From the NCBI GenBank assembly GCA_002973575.1, contig PVEQ01000017.1, positions 1 through 64,000 on the forward strand: a stretch of 64,000 bases of DNA, written 5' to 3'. This DNA is from Sediminibacterium magnilacihabitans (GTDB lineage: Bacteria; Bacteroidota; Bacteroidia; Chitinophagales; Chitinophagaceae). Below the pieces are notes generated by a model, which saw nothing but the letters and a program-made list of their open reading frames with translations, did no database searches and was not told where the DNA came from. The translations under genes and the position numbers were made by a program. This document shows positions 59,020-64,000 of this stretch, piece after piece (within the stretch, counting starts at the first letter, position 1; each line of letters opens with the position of its first letter).

Positions 59020-60570
59020 ATGAACATCCAGCATATTAAAACACTCGGTGAATTAAAAAATTCCGGGTATCAGCCAAGATCGATCAAAGAAGAAGTCCGC
59101 AGCAACCTGATAGAAAAGATCAGGAACAAAGAAAACCCTTTCACAGGTATTATGGGATATGAAGACACTGTGATACCCGACACAGAAAGGGCGCTGTTGA
59201 GCAAGCACAATATCCTTTTCCTGGGTCTCCGGGGACAGGCCAAAACCCGTATGGCCCGGCAAATGGTGGATCTTTTAGACGAATACATCCCGGTGATCGC
59301 AGGAAGTGAAGTGAACGATGACCCGCTGAATCCTTTGAGCAAATTCGGAAGGGATATGGTGGCCGAGCATGGCGATGAAACACCTGTGCAGTGGCTGCAC
59401 AGGAGCGATCGCTATGGAGAAAAACTGGCCACACCCGATGTAAGTGTGGCCGACCTGATCGGCGATATCGATCCCATCAAAGCCGCCAACCTCAAGCTGA
59501 GTTTTGCAGATGAAAAAGTGATCCATTACGGCATCATCCCCCGCAGCAACCGCGGCATTTTTGTGATCAACGAATTGCCCGACCTGCAGGCGCGCATACA
59601 AGTTTCGCTGTTCAATATTTTGCAGGAAGGAGATATACAAATACGCGGTTTCAAACTGCGCATGCCCCTGGATATTTTATTTGTGTTCACTGCCAACCCC
59701 GAAGATTATACCAACAGGGGAAGCATTGTAACACCGCTGAAAGACCGGATAGAAAGCCAGATACTCACGCATTATCCGAAAGACATAGAAACGGCGTTGA
59801 TGATCACCGAACAGGAAGCAGACGTGCCGCAGGCTCAACAAGAGATTGTGCAAGTGAGTGAGCTGATAAAAAGACTCATCGAACAGGTAGCATTTGAAGC
59901 GAGGGTGAATGAATACGTTGACAAGAAAAGCGGCGTGAGCGCCCGCCTCAGCATCGCTGCCTATGAAAATGCGATCAGCAGCGCAGAAAGAAGGACCATC
60001 CTGTTCCGCGAAAAACACACGCAGGTATGGATCAGCGATTTAACAGGGATCATCCCCGCCATCACCGGTAAAATAGAACTGGTGTACGAAGGCGAACAGG
60101 AAGGCCCTTACCAGGTGGCCCTGAACCTGCTCGACAAATCGATCCGTACTGTTTTCTCACAATATTTTCCCAATCCCGATCAGCTCAAGAAAAAAAGAAA
60201 TACCGGCAAACGTTCTACAGAAGAAAAAGAACCGGAGAACCCGTACAGAGCCATCATCCGCTGGTTCGATGCAGGCAATCACCTCGACCTGCTGCTCGAT
60301 ATGAAAGACGAAGAGCGTGTGGCTAAACTTTACCAGGTAAGCGGACTACACGCGGTGGTTAAAAAATATTACCCGCAAGCCAATGAGCAGGAAACGACTT
60401 TGCTCATGGAATTGCTGCTGCACGGTCTCGCCGCTTATTCCATGCTCAGCAAAAAAATGATCGGCGCAAGAATTGAGTTCAAAGACCTGATGGGCAGCAT
60501 GATGAACCTGAACCAGCTGGAACTCGGCGAAGAAACCGATGAACCGGATGGAGATGATTACCAGTCATAG
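59020..60570 (+). CDS. MoxR/ChlI-like AAA ATPase
   Basis: 516 residues. The ATP-binding loop reads FLGLRGQAKTRMARQMVD (Gly-x-x-Gly-x-Ala-Lys-Thr, with Ala where Walker A has Gly) and the Walker B region GIFVINELPDLQARIQVSLF has an Asn-Glu pair in place of the common Asp-Glu. FVFTANPEDYTNRGSIVTPLKDRIESQI is the sensor and arginine-finger region typical of magnesium-chelatase subunit I/MoxR proteins. The C-terminal ~150 residues are helical and specific to this subfamily. Its start lies just after repeat copy 3, without a promoter, so co-transcription with the VWA gene is likely. The substrate is unknown. Confidence 0.88.
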   Translation: MNIQHIKTLGELKNSGYQPRSIKEEVRSNLIEKIRNKENPFTGIMGYEDTVIPDTERALLSKHNILFLGLRGQAKTRMARQMVDLLDEYIPVIAGSEVNDDPLNPLSKFGRDMVAEHGDETPVQWLHRSDRYGEKLATPDVSVADLIGDIDPIKAANLKLSFADEKVIHYGIIPRSNRGIFVINELPDLQARIQVSLFNILQEGDIQIRGFKLRMPLDILFVFTANPEDYTNRGSIVTPLKDRIESQILTHYPKDIETALMITEQEADVPQAQQEIVQVSELIKRLIEQVAFEARVNEYVDKKSGVSARLSIAAYENAISSAERRTILFREKHTQVWISDLTGIIPAITGKIELVYEGEQEGPYQVALNLLDKSIRTVFSQYFPNPDQLKKKRNTGKRSTEEKEPENPYRAIIRWFDAGNHLDLLLDMKDEERVAKLYQVSGLHAVVKKYYPQANEQETTLLMELLLHGLAAYSMLSKKMIGARIEFKDLMGSMMNLNQLELGEETDEPDGDDYQS

Positions 60571-60584
60571 TAAGTTGCCCACGA

Positions 60585-61148
60585 TCAGATCCTGATACCG
60601 AATGATACACCGCCGTAAAGGAATACAGAAGAGTTGGGTGTTTTCACGGGACTTAAAAATACACGCGAAGTGAAACCTCTTTTGAGCGGCTGGTACCTGT
60701 ATCCCAACGTAGCATGCCAGATCATGTCATCCGGACGATCAGGCGCAGTTGCAGGCGTTGATTCATCTTTCTCTGTAACAGCCGGATTGGAAGACATGTT
60801 ACCCAGGAAAGTCATGCCGGCGCCCAGTTCAAAATAATTGCCTTCTTTACCCATGAGGTAATTCAGCTCTAACGGAAAAGTAAGGTGGGGCTTGGTTTCT
60901 GTGAGTATATCTGATACAGGTTTAGATAGCAGGATAGTGCCCAGCCCTGCTCTGAAACCGAAACCTTTTTCACCGGTGAAACGCCGGTCGTAATTGACGG
61001 AAATAATTCCTCCGGGACCGCCAATATCGCCATAGATATTCAACGCAGGCCCTGCAACGGGAAGAGCCGACTGTTTGATTTGAGCACTGGCAGTAGTATA
61101 AAAGATGAGCAAGCAGCATGCCCATAAAAGGTTTAGCCTTGTTCTCAT
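60585..61148 (-). CDS. Small outer-membrane beta-barrel protein
   Basis: 187 residues, with signal peptide RLNLLWACCLLIFYTTASA and then alternating hydrophobic beta-strands (NIYGDIGGPGGIISVNYDRR, GEKGFGFRAGLGTILLS, YFELGAGMTFLGNM) ending in an aromatic-rich VFLYGGVSFGIRI. It resembles small OmpA/OmpX-type barrels but has no assigned family. It lies 14 nt after the convergent ATPase gene. Function unknown. Confidence 0.7.
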   Translation of the reverse strand: MRTRLNLLWACCLLIFYTTASAQIKQSALPVAGPALNIYGDIGGPGGIISVNYDRRFTGEKGFGFRAGLGTILLSKPVSDILTETKPHLTFPLELNYLMGKEGNYFELGAGMTFLGNMSSNPAVTEKDESTPATAPDRPDDMIWHATLGYRYQPLKRGFTSRVFLSPVKTPNSSVFLYGGVSFGIRI

Positions 61149-61213
61149 AGTACTTGTTTCTGTATCTATGATACGGGCCTAAAAGTGTGTGTTGCCTGTA
61201 AAGAAAAATCTTG

Positions 61214-62341
61214 TCAGATCATGTCCTTCAGTTTCTCTACCACCGCATCGATCTCGGCCTTTGTATTGTTTTTGCTGAAGGAGAAGCGAACAGTAACCTG
61301 GTTGGGATTGTGGTTGATGGCGCGGATCACATGTGAGCCTTGATCGGCCCCGCTGGTGCAGGCGCTGCCACCGCTGGCGCATATATTGTTGATGTCGAGG
61401 TTGAACAGGATCATCTCGCTTTTTTCTGTCTTGGGAAAACTTACACTCAATACCGTATAAAGACTGCGACCCAAAGGATCACCATTGAAAGAAATACCCT
61501 TGATGTGTTTTTTCAACTGTTCCATCAGGTACACTTTCAATCCTTTAATATAACTGCTGTCTTGCTCATAATGAGTAGTAGCCAGCTCCAGCGCTTTGGC
61601 GAAACCAACGATGCCGTATAAATTTTCAGTACCGGCACGCATATTCCTTTCCTGGCTGCCGCCATGTACAAAGGGTTTGATCTTTACATTCTCATTAATA
61701 TACAGCAGCCCTACGCCTTTGGGGCCGTGGAACTTATGACCGGCGCCGGTAATGAAATGCACCGGTGTATTGCGCAGGTCGAAGGGGAAATGCCCAACGG
61801 TCTGCACGGTATCGCTGTGAAAAATGGCTCCGTATAATTTACACAATTCTCCTACGGCGTGTATGTCGAGCATATTGCCAATCTCGTTGTTCGCATGCAT
61901 CAGCGTAACCAGGCATTTTTCTTCGCTTTCGGCCAGGATATGCTCCAGGTCTTCCATGTCTATATGTCCGTTCGGCAACAGTTTTACATAGCTCAGCGCT
62001 GCTTCGCCATTATGGTACAAATATTCCACTGTATGCGTGGTGGCATGGTGTTCAATAACGGAAGAGATGATATGCTTGCAGCCCAGGTCGCGCACGGCGG
62101 CTGTAATGGCCGTATTGCTGCTCTCGGTACCGCCGCTGGTAAAGAATATTTCTGCAGGATGTGCATTCAGCGTCTTGGCCACCGATTTCCGTGCATTCTC
62201 CACTGCCAGCCGGCTTTCGCGCCCATAGCTGTAAATAGAAGAGGGATTGCCGAAATGTGTAGTAAGATAAGGCATCATAGCCTCCAGCACCTGCGGGTCT
62301 AATGCAGTAGTGGCTGCATTGTCGAAATAAATTCTTTCCAT
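61214..62341 (-). CDS. Cysteine desulfurase (NifS/IscS family)
   Basis: 375 residues from ATG 62341; the in-frame extension to 62386 reads into repeat copy 4 and lies upstream of the -7 element. A PLP enzyme that removes sulfur from cysteine for Fe-S clusters and thio-modifications. The PLP lysine is in FITGAGHKFHGPKGVGLLYI, and the catalytic cysteine in ICASGGSACTSGAD. IYFDNAATTALDPQV and TSGGTESSNTAI are the N-terminal blocks. No iscU or sufE is adjacent. The -7 element TACTTTTG ends only 7 nt before the ATG, so the mRNA is probably leaderless. Confidence 0.93.
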   Translation of the reverse strand: MERIYFDNAATTALDPQVLEAMMPYLTTHFGNPSSIYSYGRESRLAVENARKSVAKTLNAHPAEIFFTSGGTESSNTAITAAVRDLGCKHIISSVIEHHATTHTVEYLYHNGEAALSYVKLLPNGHIDMEDLEHILAESEEKCLVTLMHANNEIGNMLDIHAVGELCKLYGAIFHSDTVQTVGHFPFDLRNTPVHFITGAGHKFHGPKGVGLLYINENVKIKPFVHGGSQERNMRAGTENLYGIVGFAKALELATTHYEQDSSYIKGLKVYLMEQLKKHIKGISFNGDPLGRSLYTVLSVSFPKTEKSEMILFNLDINNICASGGSACTSGADQGSHVIRAINHNPNQVTVRFSFSKNNTKAEIDAVVEKLKDMI

Positions 62342-62348
62342 AGCACTG

Positions 62349-62356
62349 CAAAAGTA
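62349..62356 (-). promoter_or_regulatory. -7 element of the cysteine desulfurase gene
   Basis: On the minus strand TACTTTTG, a perfect TAnnTTTG. The start codon follows 7 nt later. The -33 region lies in repeat copy 4 and shows no clear TTTG at the usual distance. Confidence 0.55.
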
Positions 62357-62367
62357 AACAATTTGAT

Positions 62368-62481
62368 CGTCACCCTGAGCGAGCAAAGCGAGTCGAAGGG
62401 GCTGCTGAACATTCGGGCAGATCCCTCGGCTGCGCCCTTCGACTCGCTTTGCTCGCTCAGGGTGACGACCTCGGGATGACG
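62368..62481. repeat. Dispersed palindromic intergenic repeat, copy 4
   Basis: Left arm CGTCACCCTGAGCGAGCAAA then GCGAGTCGAAGGG; right arm CCCTTCGACTCGCTTTGCTC then GCTCAGGGTGACG, plus an outer CGGGATGACG end. Fills most of the gap between the cysteine desulfurase and glmM genes. The arms carry compensating changes (AAAG/CTTT) relative to copies 2 and 3, so the pairing has been kept. Confidence 0.85.
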
Positions 62482-62492
62482 TTCTAAGAGGG

Positions 62493-63872
62493 TTACATGA
62501 CTTCTTTGATATCTTTCATCAGCTTGGTCGCCACATTGGCTGCCGTAGTCTCGAAGTTGCTCTCTGCATAGATGCGGATAATGGGCTCTGTATTGCTGGA
62601 ACGCAGGTGCACCCAGTCGCTCTCAAACTCGATCTTGAGGCCGTCTTCCGTATTGATGGGATGCGATTTGTATTTCTTCTTGATGTGATCGAATATCTTT
62701 TTCAGGTCAAACCCATCGTGCAGTTCGATCTTGTTCTTGCTCATGAAATAATTGGGATAGGTATTGCGCAACTGCTTGGCCGATTTTTTCTCCTTGGCCA
62801 GGTGGGTGAGAAACAACGCAATGCCAATCAGTGCATCCCTTCCATAATGCAGGTCGGGAACAATAATGCCGCCATTGCCTTCACCGCCAATCACGGCATG
62901 AACGGCTTTCATCTTGTTCACCACATTCACTTCACCTACTGCGCTGGGCGTATACGTGCCGCCATGTTTGATCGTCACATCTTTCAGGGCGCGGGTAGAA
63001 GACATATTGCTCACGGTATTACCTTTCCGCTGCGACAACACATAATCGGCCACGGCTACCAGGGTATATTCTTCGCCAAAAAGACTGCCGTCTTCGCAAA
63101 CAAAGCAAAGCCTGTCCACATCCGGGTCTACCGCAATACCCAAATCTGCTTCTTGTTTGTTCACTTCATTACAAAGCTCTGTAAGGTGTTCGGGCAGCGG
63201 CTCCGGGTTATGGGCGAACTTACCGTTCACTTCCGCATTTAAAACAGTGATATCCTTCACACCCAATGCTTTGAGCAGTTCCGGAACGGCAAAAGCGCCG
63301 CTGCTGTTGATGGCATCCAGCACTATTTTGAACTTTGCTTTTTTGATGGTTGCTGCATCTACTAACGGGTAGTTCACAACAGCATCGATATGCTGTTGCA
63401 AAGCAGTATTGTTTACCGTGTAACTGCCCAGTTTATCAACTGGTGCAAACGTATAGTTATCTTTCGATGCAATGTCCAGCACTTTGGCCCCGTCTTCACC
63501 ACTGATGAATTCACCTTTCTCGTTCAGCAATTTCAACGCATTCCATTCTTTGGGATTATGACTGGCTGTTAGAATAATGCCGCCAGCAGCTTTTTCAAAT
63601 ACCACCGCCATCTCAACGGTAGGCGTGGTGCTCAGTCCAAGATCCACCACATCAATGCCCAATGCGTTCAAAGTGCTGATGACGAGACGTTGCACCATTT
63701 CACCACTGATCCTTCCATCGCGCCCCAACACCACTTTCCTGTTTTTGGAATGCTGCATCAGCCAGGTGCCATAGGCGGCAGTGAAACGAACAACATCCAG
63801 GGGACTCAGGGTATCGCCGGGTTTGCCTCCAATCGTTCCGCGGATACCGGAAATACTTTTGATCAATGCCAT
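62493..63872 (-). CDS. glmM: Phosphoglucosamine mutase
   Basis: 459 residues; converts glucosamine-6-phosphate to glucosamine-1-phosphate on the way to UDP-GlcNAc, needed for peptidoglycan. The phosphoserine loop is IILTASHNPKEWNALKLL, the metal loop AVDPDVDRLCFV, the sugar loop GGEGNGGII and the C-terminal phosphate loop RSSNTEPIIRIYAES. The N-terminal KSISGIRGTIGGKPGDTL fits GlmM of Bacteroidota. Start ATG 63872 lies 22 nt after a perfect -7 element. It differs from the other mutase at 31079-32806. Confidence 0.93.
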   Translation of the reverse strand: MALIKSISGIRGTIGGKPGDTLSPLDVVRFTAAYGTWLMQHSKNRKVVLGRDGRISGEMVQRLVISTLNALGIDVVDLGLSTTPTVEMAVVFEKAAGGIILTASHNPKEWNALKLLNEKGEFISGEDGAKVLDIASKDNYTFAPVDKLGSYTVNNTALQQHIDAVVNYPLVDAATIKKAKFKIVLDAINSSGAFAVPELLKALGVKDITVLNAEVNGKFAHNPEPLPEHLTELCNEVNKQEADLGIAVDPDVDRLCFVCEDGSLFGEEYTLVAVADYVLSQRKGNTVSNMSSTRALKDVTIKHGGTYTPSAVGEVNVVNKMKAVHAVIGGEGNGGIIVPDLHYGRDALIGIALFLTHLAKEKKSAKQLRNTYPNYFMSKNKIELHDGFDLKKIFDHIKKKYKSHPINTEDGLKIEFESDWVHLRSSNTEPIIRIYAESNFETTAANVATKLMKDIKEVM

Positions 63873-63894
63873 GTAGGTGGGTTTAGATGGACTG

Positions 63895-63902
63895 CAAACA
63901 TA
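63895..63902 (-). promoter_or_regulatory. -7 element of glmM
   Basis: On the minus strand TATGTTTG, a perfect TAnnTTTG, 22 nt before the glmM ATG. No -33 match at the right distance. Confidence 0.5.
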
Positions 63903-63931
63903 ATTGAAAATTTTTGTTTGCCCTGCGGATG

Positions 63932-63939
63932 TAATTTTG
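63932..63939 (+). promoter_or_regulatory. -7 element of the gene cut by the window end
   Basis: TAATTTTG, a perfect TAnnTTTG, 17 nt before ATG 63957. It is divergent from the glmM -7 element, 29 nt away. Confidence 0.5.
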
Positions 63940-63956
63940 TGGCATAAAGGACAGAC

Positions 63957-64000
63957 ATGCCGGATAAGTCGTGGTATAAAGATTGGTTCAATTCACATTA
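63957..64000 (+). CDS. Start of a gene cut by the window end (possible methyltransferase)
   Basis: Only 14 full codons are present: MPDKSWYKDWFNSH. An opening of Trp-Tyr-Lys-Asp-Trp-Phe-Asn is seen in a group of Bacteroidota class I methyltransferases, but this is recall from a very short piece. A perfect -7 box 17 nt upstream supports a real start. Confidence 0.45.
   Translation, partial: MPDKSWYKDWFNSH

Noticed and set aside
2649..62481. Insertion-sequence ends for the palindromic repeat family
   Set aside because: No transposase gene or target-site duplication is visible at any copy.

Overview
The window is a chromosomal segment of a Bacteroidota bacterium, most likely a member of the Chitinophagaceae. 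The evidence is: Bacteroidota-type promoters (TTTG or TTG, a gap of about 17-20 nt, then TAnnTTTG) in front of several genes; little sign of Shine-Dalgarno sequences; a gliding-motility/T9SS C-terminal domain; large outer-membrane barrels with carboxypeptidase-like N-terminal domains; a UpxY-type NusG paralogue; a DUF2723 protein; and fused HisB and HisIE enzymes. No plasmid or phage backbone, transposase or CRISPR array was seen.

Layout. 1-2.6 kb: a GlsB/YeaQ membrane protein, a kumamolisin-like S53 protease and a Dps protein. 2.65-24 kb: the core of the window, a complete histidine pathway split in two around a complete tryptophan operon. The order is hisG-hisD-hisC-(sugar dehydrogenase-like lipoprotein)-hisB, an accessory insert (a DUF488 fusion protein with a translationally coupled partner, then a large secreted glycoside-hydrolase-like protein), trpE-G-D-C-F-B-A, and hisH-A-F-IE followed by a TlpA-like thioredoxin. 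Both pathway halves start with a leader peptide and an attenuator that can be read directly: a 16-residue peptide with five His codons before hisG, and a 19-residue peptide with three Trp codons in a row before trpE. Each has competing hairpins ending in a terminator. The second his half lies only 11 nt behind trpA, so it is probably read from the trp promoter.

24-36.9 kb: a YffB-like reductase, two large outer-membrane barrels, a heterodisulfide-reductase-like Fe-S pair, a PyrR-like phosphoribosyltransferase, two related small membrane proteins, a phosphohexomutase, an isoaspartyl methyltransferase, a DUF445 protein and a tRNA-His gene with an encoded G-1. 37-45.6 kb: an S41 tail-specific protease, then a nitrate-type ABC uptake operon with an outer-membrane porin, divergent from a Crp/Fnr regulator whose cysteines match those of the oxygen sensor FNR, followed by a UpxY-like antiterminator.

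45.6-64 kb: the MtaB tRNA methylthiotransferase, a cysteine-rich DUF4258 protein, a DUF2723 membrane protein, an ORF6N protein, a T9SS-sorted surface protein coupled to a YdiJ-like FAD/Fe-S dehydrogenase, a 0.7 kb AT-rich gap full of palindromes, a VWA protein with a MoxR/ChlI-like AAA ATPase, a small barrel protein, a NifS/IscS-type cysteine desulfurase, GlmM, and the first codons of a further gene. A palindromic intergenic repeat family (GTCATCCCGAGCG...CTCAGGATGAC) occurs four times, three of them directly beside promoters.
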